Made by a program: the position numbers and the translations under genes. Below the pieces are notes generated by a model that did not search any database, was not told the origin of the DNA, and saw only the letters and a program-made list of their open reading frames with translations. A stretch of DNA of 64,000 nt from RFSX01 sp964567435 (GTDB lineage: Bacteria > Bacteroidota > Bacteroidia > Chitinophagales > Saprospiraceae): NCBI GenBank assembly GCA_964567435.1, contig CAZMMQ010000007.1:31993-95992 (forward strand), read 5' to 3'. Below are positions 20,001-27,788 of this stretch, piece by piece (the first letter of the stretch is position 1; every line of letters starts with the position of its first letter).

Positions 20001-22174
20001 GGATCACACATATCAGTAATAGTGATACATACCTGAGTTGTAGTTATTGAATTTGTAGCAAAATCAACAAGCATTGGTGGTGTCGGTTGATCAGCAAAGT
20101 CTGAAATTGCAGCAGAACATGGTAAGTGAGAATAAGTAACCATCACATCACATCCACCTTCCCATACAATATCTTCTATAGCTTCCCACATCCATGTGTT
20201 CATATCATTATCCATCCATACACATGGATCAAAATCATTGGTACATTGTGCATCTGGTAAGTTTAATGAAATATCTTCTGGATAGTGATCAGTAGGATCT
20301 CCTATCCAATCCAATGGCTGTATACCTCCACCTATATCTACAGTCCACTCTAGTCTATATACATCTCCATTACCACACTCATCAATCAAATTCCATTCTA
20401 TAAATCCAACTTCTCCACAGAGATTAGGGTAAAATTCATCCTGAACTGCAATATCTTGGATTGTCAATACTGAAAAGTCAGTACAGTTATCGGTTATGGC
20501 ATTAATATTAATTTGGACCATAGCTGTGAAGTCATCTATTGTCTCTATCTCATTAGGACAAAATGTACCTACATTCGTTCCATTTCCAGGGAATAAATCT
20601 GCTAATATTGGAGCCTGAGTATCATCTACATCTAGAGTCAACTGGTCAGTATTACTTAAGTTACCACAAGGATCTTCGTACTCTATACTAAAAGTAATTT
20701 CAAAGCAAGTATTCGTTCCAGGATCTAAATCATCCGCGGTGATACTTCCTGGATCTGGCGTGATTGTAAAATCACCAATACTTAACCCAGATAAATCTGT
20801 ACAATCATCTGTCACAATTCCACCACCCGTAAGTATCGCATCTACCTCTGATTGAATAGCAGCCAAATTGCTACATTCTGGAGTAACACTTTGAGCGGCG
20901 CCCGACAAGTCTAATACAGGGGGTGTATTATCTACTACCTCTACTTGACCAGTCCATGAGAATATATTACCACATAGATCCTCAATCTCAAAATCTATAT
21001 CGTATGTATCAGCTACGCAGGTCGAGAAATCTAATGGTGTAGGATCGCCACCTACCAAGCTGATCACAAGGTCACCTGGTGCAGTACAAAGATCACTAAA
21101 ATAATTAGCACCTCCACCGTTATTGAGTATATCTGTGATGTACGCTTGGATATCGGCATCAGTGGTTACATTATCACAGGTAAATACCATCAAGCCTGGT
21201 GCGGCATTGTCGAAAGGATCTTGTGTATCTAAAATCTCATAAGTAAAATCCTCATCAATGGTATTACCACAAGCATCCTCAGCAGTCGCCGTAATGGTGA
21301 TAAGATTATTATCCACACAATCAGTAAAATCTATGGATGGTAGAGGTGTTGCTGTAATTATTAGAGACGCCACATCAGTACAATCATCCATGAAGATGGA
21401 ATTCTCATTTGGATCCAAATTATCTAAGATATCATCATACCATGTCTGTAACATAGACATAGACTGACCCATGTCACACTCATTACTGGTTGTACTAGGA
21501 TCACTATCTACAAATGGATCTTCGGTATCTTCTACTTCGTAATCGAAGTCAAACGAAACCGAGTTGCCACATTCATCTTCAACATCAAAGGTTACTGTAT
21601 ACACTTGATTACCACATACAGTAAAGTCCACTACTGGTGGGTTAACTGCGGTGATGGTTAGTGCCGTTGGGTCAGCACAGTTATCATCGAAGACAAAATT
21701 ACCGTTGAGAGAATTGGCTTCTATATCTGCGATCCAATCATCAATATCGGCTTGCAGATTCATTGTACACTGCTCGCCAGATACATTGGCATCTTCTAAG
21801 GAACTGTCATCGTTGTGATCAAATGGATCCGTTGTATCATCTGTATCTAGAAATACAGTGATCGTCACTATACTTCCATCGCAGTCCAAATCGACTTCCA
21901 CCTCTACAACATCTGTCCCATTACAATCATAAGGGGGTGAAGTAACAATGTTATTAATCTGGTCATAGGTAATATTCCCATTACAGTCTCCAGTAGCTGA
22001 GGTCCATGAACTAGCTTGCAAAATAACCTCTATAGCATCCATGAAGTCATCCGCATCGAGGTTATTACACTCCACGGTACCAACAGTAGTATTATCCTGG
22101 TCTATAGTCTGGGCGGTAAGAAAATTAGAAGTTAAAAGAAAGATTGTAAGCGGTAAAAATAGCTTTTTGATCAT
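14051..22174 (-). CDS. Giant T9SS type B secreted protein (2707 aa)
   Basis: Secreted modular protein. A signal peptide ends in FLTAQ (about residue 22). Residues 30-640 hold six HYR/Ig-like repeats of about 100 residues, each with a TDP/ECGN signature and about four Cys. A Cys-rich segment follows (GSCGDVGSIFCETCEDAD) and a module resembling pre-peptidase C-terminal domains (NMSWFAFVASAEELE). From about residue 1450 come PKD-like and fibronectin-III-like modules (GATGYTVF, LEGAEGYEI). The last 110 residues are the gliding-motility-type sorting domain with YIPNVIS, IYDRWGELVY, QGVYVYVI and terminal GDITVFR. Export through the type IX system and a surface or adhesive role are inferred; no catalytic motif is seen. 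It is the most downstream gene of a four-gene same-strand series. Confidence 0.93.
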   Translation of the reverse strand: MIKKLFLPLTIFLLTSNFLTAQTIDQDNTTVGTVECNNLDADDFMDAIEVILQASSWTSATGDCNGNITYDQINNIVTSPPYDCNGTDVVEVEVDLDCDGSIVTITVFLDTDDTTDPFDHNDDSSLEDANVSGEQCTMNLQADIDDWIADIEANSLNGNFVFDDNCADPTALTITAVNPPVVDFTVCGNQVYTVTFDVEDECGNSVSFDFDYEVEDTEDPFVDSDPSTTSNECDMGQSMSMLQTWYDDILDNLDPNENSIFMDDCTDVASLIITATPLPSIDFTDCVDNNLITITATAEDACGNTIDEDFTYEILDTQDPFDNAAPGLMVFTCDNVTTDADIQAYITDILNNGGGANYFSDLCTAPGDLVISLVGGDPTPLDFSTCVADTYDIDFEIEDLCGNIFSWTGQVEVVDNTPPVLDLSGAAQSVTPECSNLAAIQSEVDAILTGGGIVTDDCTDLSGLSIGDFTITPDPGSITADDLDPGTNTCFEITFSIEYEDPCGNLSNTDQLTLDVDDTQAPILADLFPGNGTNVGTFCPNEIETIDDFTAMVQININAITDNCTDFSVLTIQDIAVQDEFYPNLCGEVGFIEWNLIDECGNGDVYRLEWTVDIGGGIQPLDWIGDPTDHYPEDISLNLPDAQCTNDFDPCVWMDNDMNTWMWEAIEDIVWEGGCDVMVTYSHLPCSAAISDFADQPTPPMLVDFATNSITTTQVCITITDMCDPSGNLEHCFDFTLQCGSCGDVGSIFCETCEDADPVFPNGCRLCDPVELQEGYTSCNPECEFINPGCAPINDGSQPTPLCGDGGNVPHNMSWFAFVASAEELEIIVDLDMCSTGQGVQLGIYDSCEFDDCVVWTGGCTTTQQNLSSGNFVPGQTYYMFVDGCNGDDCLYTVTVEGLDFLGLPEIDAITAFSPCRDEMLTDNFDDPSLPSPTGNCELTSSVTVCPGEEIQFGVIHQGNPVSSIPELQDECGQYAESLNTIFRWSTTWMGDIEWNPLIDGGGFIPPLEAPDTEGLHQICLEEIVFECDPKPGPVCLDVHVVNILPETYQFDVCIETLDPAENPAGFDPADSDQDPNMDGLEWLGDAVFLADVDSWPLNADGYNCNLFTFLDPDCDCEVPQELCIRPVGNRVKTDVQAFMWRCQFMECEINDPLDCDDQVYEWEWDWRQDNVIRDLEAPDSLNAAICLRIEGYSDEMDTWRPGRDQYCDTLPNIAITVGTVPIITEDLGCGAYTAGIDFDLLDDEYEEWGEIFQSSQVVEFIDCNTGENISPGNTTGTIQLSQPRDVCVRITFDFVDGAWWDSEEGEGTYGPFHDEERIDQCTTTYGPFAWGVAMPPPPIVAGDDTFCATDLEDHRFMVTNAAPDTDYIWNNNPIIPGVVVTDVSANGDGTVVDITFPSGYDPDDCVSVVADAVCGLSDPAFVCVNLTDPPTVAVDPISDICIIGAPDANAMTSVTVTATANPPSPNYEYTFVNGTNSIKTFDNFTTYDFPGAGMQQVIVSIEDTLSGCSSRVSLPANFMVIEPLEAPKVTCGNQGQNDLEITWEPIPGATGYTVFEDGAAVMDYDDSVTSHTTTGLALGTTVTYTVTALGGMPCFNSEPSTAVPCTTSNCPPASVTQEIQGTDFCQNDTPGVLTLADGFPFSEPNGMLSFESTPAGFVDPVTGEFDTDGLAPGTYDIQVTYTFDPQCPERVFNLSYEVLQVPDPSFEFETPVCVNDVSLLLDAPEGSVSWNYDVNDIATDDPVANADGDIRFTEPGSYLIEAISNVAGCEDMTTFMVDVIPELEAPNPNCIDQGLDFITAGWDQVAGATSYSVAVTINGTAIPGSPFAYDASDVLEYENNTLNEGDEVIVTVTAINDNFASGSCNASNSVTCMASNCLTFAGVTFESCDETPGMIIFAWEAITNIDSFELVNVTDPANPIFIERTDQLSFTVNNLGPMEDYILSVQPIHPQDGCTLPAETRLCTAPCPGVPNMSPINCVDSSLDFVTFEWTEVSDISGYEVIITINGNTADPDTINDPSVTTITIDNLSQDDEVDITITALNIDVDCGNGMSEEQDCIATSCIVPQFDVPQQEACWEAGAAPIQLEVGEVLDATGAILPGTITWLDSRVDANGLFTPDDEEVSALYEIDFEWADASFPLECVFSETVEIQVNIRPTAAINDIDDICQGDIITVSGPAIVDPQVTSMLDYDGGTVVGGDFPDGVVVRYDDDGMKTISLTQQSASDCVSDPVEVSFNVGLSQTLMVSCGSVTISSVTFIWNELEGAEGYEISIPGRTTETTQETTFVADNLTSQDPVTIVVTPINIVGPELCLTSPSATVVCTPSDCPELIPSSLTLQDFCEGDVSDFTLPGSEIFQGTPPAGSNLEEAWMSSSTAVNPSNGNVAVADLSSGVIDITYSATYTTVTGDDCVYTTMYDFEVFERPRILGITANPADCIFDVAPTITIEATGGTEPYTYEWLDNPPSQADPVYTIPGPGIYDMLVRDANGCTDMLSIPVEAAPVGEVNIVGDETLMVDENGTFTFELGGISAEPTDVIWFIDGVPVVVNSEEQSIIDIVANLEELGREFTLGVQVFFADNCFLTDDRDITIIDFERWYIPNVISAQADAENARWTMFTQGSVTVRDVAIYDRWGELVYIKELDPLVDVMDDSDTDATGQVWDLGFTGRWGNDAAGNVEQGVYVYVINLVIDEGGPLERPEIEAGDITVFR
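20330..22090 (-). repeat. Six ~100-residue HYR/Ig-like repeats in the 2707-aa protein
   Basis: Six consecutive units of about 100 residues each start with a Cys (ECNN, EQCT, ECDM, FTCD, PECS, TFCP), carry a DDC(T/A)D motif in the middle and end with (D/E)xCGN followed by DTxDP. Sequence has diverged so the DNA is not a simple tandem repeat, but spacing is even. Confidence 0.8.
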
Positions 22175-22285
22175 AACTGATGTTTGTCTCTTAATAACAA
22201 TAGTTCTGTGGTTCGAATCTGCTTTGGACGCTACTATAATACTATAGTTTGCGGACTATCAAGAACAAACAACCACTTACTGTCT

Positions 22286-22362
22286 GACAAAAGCCATCAG
22301 TTGTAATGAAAAAGGGTGGACTGTCAATTTTTCGATAGACAACAGTCATTAGTTGTCTATCG
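22286..22362. repeat. Direct imperfect repeat plus perfect 11-bp inverted repeat
   Basis: In the 214-base gap between two giant genes, a 19-base unit of the form GACAAnAGnCATnAGTTGT occurs at 22286-22304 and again at 22338-22356. The second copy is embedded in a perfect 11-bp inverted repeat (22333-22343 and 22352-22362, 8-base loop). Neither strand has a T-run after the stem, so it is not a standard terminator. It could be a protein-binding site upstream of the 2707-aa gene or an mRNA hairpin. Confidence 0.6.
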
Positions 22363-22388
22363 GCTAGGTTCTAAAAATAAGTCACATA

Positions 22389-25300
22389 CTACCTAAATAT
22401 AGTAACGCTTCCAAATCTGATCTCAGGCTCTCCTTCGATCAGGAGTTCTATCACATAAGTATAGACACCCTGTTCGGCTGGTTCGCTGCCAAAGAATCCG
22501 TCCCAAATTAAGAATTCGTTAAAATATTCCAGTGTATTATTCTCAAAATCTCTCACTTTATTGCCCCATCTGTCAAAAACTTGCACAGATGAGATAAATG
22601 TTTCTGCACCTTTAACAAATGCGGTCCATTCGTTATCAGGGGGTAATGCTGTCCCTGTAAAATCTACCACATTAGGAATATATACATCATTTACAAAGTT
22701 GATATCCAAGGATTTAGAGGCTGTAAGCTCACAAAACCCATCCAATTCTAGTATCACTCGTAACTCGCCTGTATCGACCACATTCTCCAGTAAAATAGGG
22801 TCACAAAGCAGGCCTTCGCATATATTATTATCATTGTAAGTCCAGATAATATTTGTGACCCTATCTGGGTCTATATCTTCTAATTCGAGGAAATATTCCT
22901 CATCTGAACCTTCAACGACAACGCTTTCACCTTCGATATCTACGGTAGGATCCAGGTCAGAATCCATTACTTCATCCAATACAGAGACCAAACAGCCATT
23001 GCCATCACTCACTTCTACAAAGAATGAACCGACATCTACACCTTCGAATATATTATCTGGCTGGACTTCTCCACCATTCAATGAAAATCCGAAATCTGGT
23101 GTTCCTCCTAGCACAGAGACAATTACCGTGCCTGAGACATCCTCTCCACATTGTGTACTCAGGGTTTCCAATGTTACTTCTGGTGATGAAGTTAGTTCTA
23201 CATTGACAGGTACGACTGTCACGCAACCCCCTTCTACAAAGGTATACTCCATCTCAAATATATCTGGCTCTGTAGCGAAGCTAATATCTACTAGTCTATT
23301 AATATCGATAAGCGGTCCTGTCCAGTTACCCTCTCCGCCTGCAATTTCTCCTGTTGTCTGTACATCCACATCTAAGGCAAAAGGCGCAAGATCAGCTCCA
23401 AAACAAGTATCTACAGGAAATACAGTGATCGTAGGTACCGGGCAAGCCTCGGTCGTACATCTACCTCTGGCAACCTCTCCATTACATCTGGCATTACTAA
23501 TAGGTTCTACGATCCATTCGAACTCTTGTTCTCCTTCCAAGCCAATAACTGTGGTAGAAGTGCCCGTCACATTCTGTACAAATTCACCATCTATAAATAT
23601 CTTGTAAGTAGAGACATTATTCATAGGTAGCCAAGATAATTCTAGACCTCCAAAGGTTCCTTGACATGACACCTCGGGCATACCTAGATTTGGCTCCACG
23701 GTGACTTCTACAAATTCTACTGTTCCAAGACATCCATCCTCTTCTACAGCAATCCCTAACTGATAGGTGCCCTCCTGGGTAAATGTGATTTCGTATGGTC
23801 CTGCATCAGAACCACTCTGCACAACTGCTTCTGACGGAAAGTCTGTGGTGTAAATCACAGAGCCTCCTTGAGACATATAGTTACTTATAATCTCTATACT
23901 CTCTCCACTCATACAGATAGAATCATTGCTTAGAATCTCTATCTCTGGACGAGGACTTTCCATATAAGTAAACGATAGAGTAAAGACATCCACACAATTA
24001 TTATCATCCGTGTAATTTATATCTAAGTCATATTGGGTGACATTAGGCTCTGGAGTAAACATATTATTCGCATCTACAAGTGGTGTATCCCACTCAAAGC
24101 GCCCATTGGCGTTAGGATCCATAGAACTAATACTCACATCTAGTAAAAAAGGACCAGTTCTACTATCGTGACAAATCACAGAAGGCACAGCAGAAAAATC
24201 CATGTCTACAGGCGGACAGATGAAAGTTCGGCATGTGACCATATCTCTGACGAGGCCACAATCTGGAATAAGCGTTTCTATCACAATATCATAGGTCAAT
24301 CCCATTTGTAAATTACCTATCGTCGTCTCAGTCATATTTGCAGATGCTTGTGGCAAGCCATCAAGAAAGACCTGATAATCATCAGCGCCTATGTCATCCC
24401 ACAATACGGTGACTGAGGTATCTTCTTCGTTTCCACATACCAGATTGAGCTCAGGCATTGCCATCACATAGATTTCCTGATTAACGGTTACGCCTTCACA
24501 TCCGAAGTAGTCTACTCTTAAGCCAACATCATAGGTTCCTGGACCATCAAATGTCAGGGTATATTGTCCAGGTGAGATTTCTGTACCATTAACTCCGGCA
24601 GGAAATTCTGATACATAGGCTATCTCGCCAGGTACCAAGCCTGCGAAGTCACCAACCAAAGTCACCTCTGCCATATCACCACATAAGGTGTCCGCACCGA
24701 TGAGCGAAAGAGCAACTTCTGGTGTCTGCACAAAAGTGAAGTCGACGGTGATAGTTTCTACACAGCCATCATCATCTGAGTATATGCCGTCTATCGAGTA
24801 ATTGACTTGTAATGGGTCTACTGGTGTAAATTCTCCGCTGGCATTCACGAAAGGTGAATCCCATTCAAACCTACCATCAGCACCTCCAACTCCTGGCTGG
24901 ACTGTAACATCTAGTGGGAAACCACCCATAGAAGCGACATCCCAACAAATTGGGTCCTGAGGAATATTACTGACAACGTCAGGGTCAATACAGGCAAAGG
25001 TCACACAAGAGATAGTATCGGCGATGATACCACAATTGGGATCATTTCCAGAGATGATAAATTCGAATGTTGTATTAGCTAGTAAACCCGTGACTTCAAG
25101 CATCTGATTAGAAATACTGTTAGCGATTTCAAGACCATCCTGACTGATAGCGACAGGTACGCCAATATCATTCCAAGCCAGAGTTACTGAATCTTCACCT
25201 TGACTGGCGCATCGTGCATCCAACATTGGTGTCTCTTCGACAGTGATGGTTACTTCTTCTCTCGGTCCTTCGCAGCCCTCTAAGCTCGCTACCATACCGA

Positions 25301-27482
25301 TAGTATAATCTCCAGCAGCTGCAAAACCTATGTCAAAAATTCTTCCTGTAGCATTAATTAATGTAGCACCTGGCGGTAATGGATCATCTAGCTGAATAAC
25401 TACATTGCCGTCTATGTTATTACTTTGTAGTGACACTTGACCATTCTGCAGACAAACTGAATTTAGATTGGCTTCCAAAAATGGCCTAGGCCGAAACAAC
25501 ACTGACACAGGTACATCTATACGTTGGGAGCAACCATTATCCTCACCATATACTGCAGTCAGTACATAATCTCTTATGCTATTATCGTTTGGCGTAAAAT
25601 TATTGAACTCATCTACCAGTGGTGTATCCCAAGTAAAGTTCCCCATGACGCCTGGTGCACCTGGTTCTATATTAACATTAATTGGGATTGGCAATCCTGC
25701 CTCTGGATCATAGCAAATTGGATCCGTAGGCACATTACTGAGATCAACCAATGGCGGTACGCAAGATGTTGTCCGACAGACTATCGTATCGCTAATAGAT
25801 CCGCAAGTCAAGGTCTCAATATTTATTATAACTTCATAGCCGGTGTCAAGACTAAGGCCATCAATTCTCAGCGAATTATTAAGTGTAGTCACTGGATTAT
25901 TTCCATTAAGGGTAACCACAGCTTCAAGTCCTAAATCATTCCATTCTAAATTAATGGCTTCTGTTTCTTCATTACCGCATTGCAGGTCTATCTCTGGCCT
26001 TGCTGTGGTAGTCACAAATACGGATTCTATCTGAGGTTCGCAATCAGGGATGTTGTCGTAAGCTACAACGAGCTCATAGGTCTGATCCAGATTACCAAAA
26101 GTGACTCTTCGAGTGCTGTCTGTCAGCGTTTCTATTTCCAAACCACCTACAACGGTTCGGGAAAATACATTCGGTGCAGGCAGGTCTTCATATCTTGAAA
26201 AGGTAAGTATAACTTCATCATCCGCACAGATATCTGTTTTATCTACTCTCGCATTAGGAAGTGCACGTTCCATAACTGTGAAGAAGATAGCATCCATAGT
26301 CGTACAGTTATCATCAGGATTGGTATAGGTATATTGGATTGGACAACTACCAATAGGTAATCCTGTAGGATCCCAAGTTGCAGATGTACCATCTGGGGAT
26401 ACAGTAAACCCTTCTTTTACTTGAGTCTGTGATGAAGTTGGCCCCCACTGTCCTGTAGCAGGATTGGCTTCCCCATTGACTACTGCTATCAATTCTACAG
26501 TAACAGGTACGTCTCCAAGACAATGTGTTGTTTTATCAGGATTGTGTTGAAAGCTAAACTCTGGCCTTGGACTAGGTCTGCATAGTGATGTTTCAGAGAC
26601 CATATCACAGGGTGCTGGATTAGTCCCGAATACCTCTACCGAAAATATGGCAAATTGACACGGATCGAAAGTGCCATTTGGCCTAAGAAATCCTGTAACA
26701 GTCATCTGCGTAGGACCAGTCATCGTACCAGTGAGGTTGCTTTCGAATTGACTTGTATTTATATCATAAATAAATGCTGGGTCCTCAATCCAATCCAAAA
26801 CGACATGATCAGGCATACTTGTACACTGAATAGTCGGCTGAGGTGGTGCATCATAGATCATGACTTCGTAGTCCTGAGTATGCTGACATCCATCCTGGTC
26901 TGTGGCGATAATTGTGTAGGTTTGTCTTCCTTGACTATTAAATCTGATAGTGAAAGGCTCCTCGTTTGTTGGCTCACCTGACACTACTTCCCCACCATTA
27001 AAGTCCCAATCATAACTCGCAATTCGAGAACTAAAAAATGGGGAAATCCTAATGGCACCACCTGTACAGAATGTATCCAAAGGCTCTTCTGGTATTGTCA
27101 GTGGGGCACCCAAGTCTATAAATGGACGTTCTATAACGTCACCACATGAATTAGATGCTGTAATAGTAATAATTTCAAATAAGGGATTGAGTGCTGAAAT
27201 ATCTGCAATAAACACAGTATCTCCATTTGCAGAAAACGTGGTTTCGTTCTCAATACTTGCAGGTATAGCCCAAGTATAATCGACACCAGGTTCTCTATCT
27301 ATCAGAAAGAGTACCACATCCGTTTGCTCATCAGCACATAGAAATGGATCGAAATTAACTCTAGGAGGCCTAGGTGGATCTACCATTTCCGCACTATGAG
27401 CACTCATAATATGATCACCTGCAGTTAAACTTTGAGTACAAAGTGCAGTGATTACAATGCAAAGAAGAATTATTAGTCTCAT
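22389..27482 (-). CDS. Giant T9SS type B secreted protein (1697 aa) with ~256-aa super-repeats
   Basis: Signal peptide (LLCIVITALCTQSLTA) followed by PKD/Ig-like modules. The centre is a higher-order repeat of about 256 residues: each unit has an Fn3-like module starting near xCGNEE and WND(I/L)G, a module with DPICxD and FEWDxPxV, and a PKD-like module with a C-E-G motif. Three units are clear and two more diverged ones flank them. A SprB-type repeat (GGTPDFGFSLNGGE) precedes the C-terminal type B sorting domain with YIPNVVDF, VFDRWGNKV, EQGVYTYVI and terminal GSVTIFR. No enzyme motif is visible. A T9SS-exported surface adhesin or structural protein is the inferred role. Neighbouring giant genes lie on the same strand. 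Confidence 0.92.
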   Translation of the reverse strand: MRLIILLCIVITALCTQSLTAGDHIMSAHSAEMVDPPRPPRVNFDPFLCADEQTDVVLFLIDREPGVDYTWAIPASIENETTFSANGDTVFIADISALNPLFEIITITASNSCGDVIERPFIDLGAPLTIPEEPLDTFCTGGAIRISPFFSSRIASYDWDFNGGEVVSGEPTNEEPFTIRFNSQGRQTYTIIATDQDGCQHTQDYEVMIYDAPPQPTIQCTSMPDHVVLDWIEDPAFIYDINTSQFESNLTGTMTGPTQMTVTGFLRPNGTFDPCQFAIFSVEVFGTNPAPCDMVSETSLCRPSPRPEFSFQHNPDKTTHCLGDVPVTVELIAVVNGEANPATGQWGPTSSQTQVKEGFTVSPDGTSATWDPTGLPIGSCPIQYTYTNPDDNCTTMDAIFFTVMERALPNARVDKTDICADDEVILTFSRYEDLPAPNVFSRTVVGGLEIETLTDSTRRVTFGNLDQTYELVVAYDNIPDCEPQIESVFVTTTARPEIDLQCGNEETEAINLEWNDLGLEAVVTLNGNNPVTTLNNSLRIDGLSLDTGYEVIINIETLTCGSISDTIVCRTTSCVPPLVDLSNVPTDPICYDPEAGLPIPINVNIEPGAPGVMGNFTWDTPLVDEFNNFTPNDNSIRDYVLTAVYGEDNGCSQRIDVPVSVLFRPRPFLEANLNSVCLQNGQVSLQSNNIDGNVVIQLDDPLPPGATLINATGRIFDIGFAAAGDYTIGMVASLEGCEGPREEVTITVEETPMLDARCASQGEDSVTLAWNDIGVPVAISQDGLEIANSISNQMLEVTGLLANTTFEFIISGNDPNCGIIADTISCVTFACIDPDVVSNIPQDPICWDVASMGGFPLDVTVQPGVGGADGRFEWDSPFVNASGEFTPVDPLQVNYSIDGIYSDDDGCVETITVDFTFVQTPEVALSLIGADTLCGDMAEVTLVGDFAGLVPGEIAYVSEFPAGVNGTEISPGQYTLTFDGPGTYDVGLRVDYFGCEGVTVNQEIYVMAMPELNLVCGNEEDTSVTVLWDDIGADDYQVFLDGLPQASANMTETTIGNLQMGLTYDIVIETLIPDCGLVRDMVTCRTFICPPVDMDFSAVPSVICHDSRTGPFLLDVSISSMDPNANGRFEWDTPLVDANNMFTPEPNVTQYDLDINYTDDNNCVDVFTLSFTYMESPRPEIEILSNDSICMSGESIEIISNYMSQGGSVIYTTDFPSEAVVQSGSDAGPYEITFTQEGTYQLGIAVEEDGCLGTVEFVEVTVEPNLGMPEVSCQGTFGGLELSWLPMNNVSTYKIFIDGEFVQNVTGTSTTVIGLEGEQEFEWIVEPISNARCNGEVARGRCTTEACPVPTITVFPVDTCFGADLAPFALDVDVQTTGEIAGGEGNWTGPLIDINRLVDISFATEPDIFEMEYTFVEGGCVTVVPVNVELTSSPEVTLETLSTQCGEDVSGTVIVSVLGGTPDFGFSLNGGEVQPDNIFEGVDVGSFFVEVSDGNGCLVSVLDEVMDSDLDPTVDIEGESVVVEGSDEEYFLELEDIDPDRVTNIIWTYNDNNICEGLLCDPILLENVVDTGELRVILELDGFCELTASKSLDINFVNDVYIPNVVDFTGTALPPDNEWTAFVKGAETFISSVQVFDRWGNKVRDFENNTLEYFNEFLIWDGFFGSEPAEQGVYTYVIELLIEGEPEIRFGSVTIFR
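23670..25990 (-). repeat. Higher-order protein repeat, ~256 residues per unit
   Basis: Unit starts, judged from the Cys-containing strand before the W(N/D)D motif, fall near 25985, 25220, 24460 and 23680 on the minus strand, giving about 765, 765 and 780 bases per unit. Order of submodules is the same in each. The regular length argues for internal duplication of a three-domain block rather than chance stacking. Confidence 0.75.
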
Positions 27483-27788
27483 CGATATAATATATACTGT
27501 GACACGATATACTGTTGCAACCTGTTAAGATTATCAGTATTGGTGTCGGTTGTAATTAAATCCAAAGAATTAGGCTTACAATCAGGCCTAAAATCTCTTA
27601 ATTATGCTCTTAAATTTTTTTTGGGTGTTTCTGACTTAGGAATGGTTAGTCATTGTATGCCATTTTTACATGATTGTAAAGTCGACTTGTTGACAAACCA
27701 GTATATAATCAGAAAATACTCTAACCTAAAATCAAGGTAGGTCAGATGATAGATATGACAAATGTTTTACAAAAATACAACCAATTTA
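27483..27788. other. Intergenic region without recognised gene
   Basis: 306 bases between two minus-strand giant genes. It should hold the promoter of the 1697-aa gene and the 3' end of the 1021-aa gene region, but no clear TAnnTTTG box, hairpin with T-run or RNA gene was seen. A 66-codon plus-strand frame here has no coding character. Confidence 0.6.

Noticed and set aside
22855..23607. 250-codon plus-strand open frame opposite the 1697-aa gene
   Set aside because: It lies wholly antisense to a well-supported repeat protein, has a Ser/Thr/Pro-rich composition typical of the reverse complement of such genes, and has no recognisable domain.
27540..27740. 66-codon plus-strand frame in the gap between giant genes
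   Set aside because: No start context, no codon bias or motif; the only support is length, which is expected by chance.
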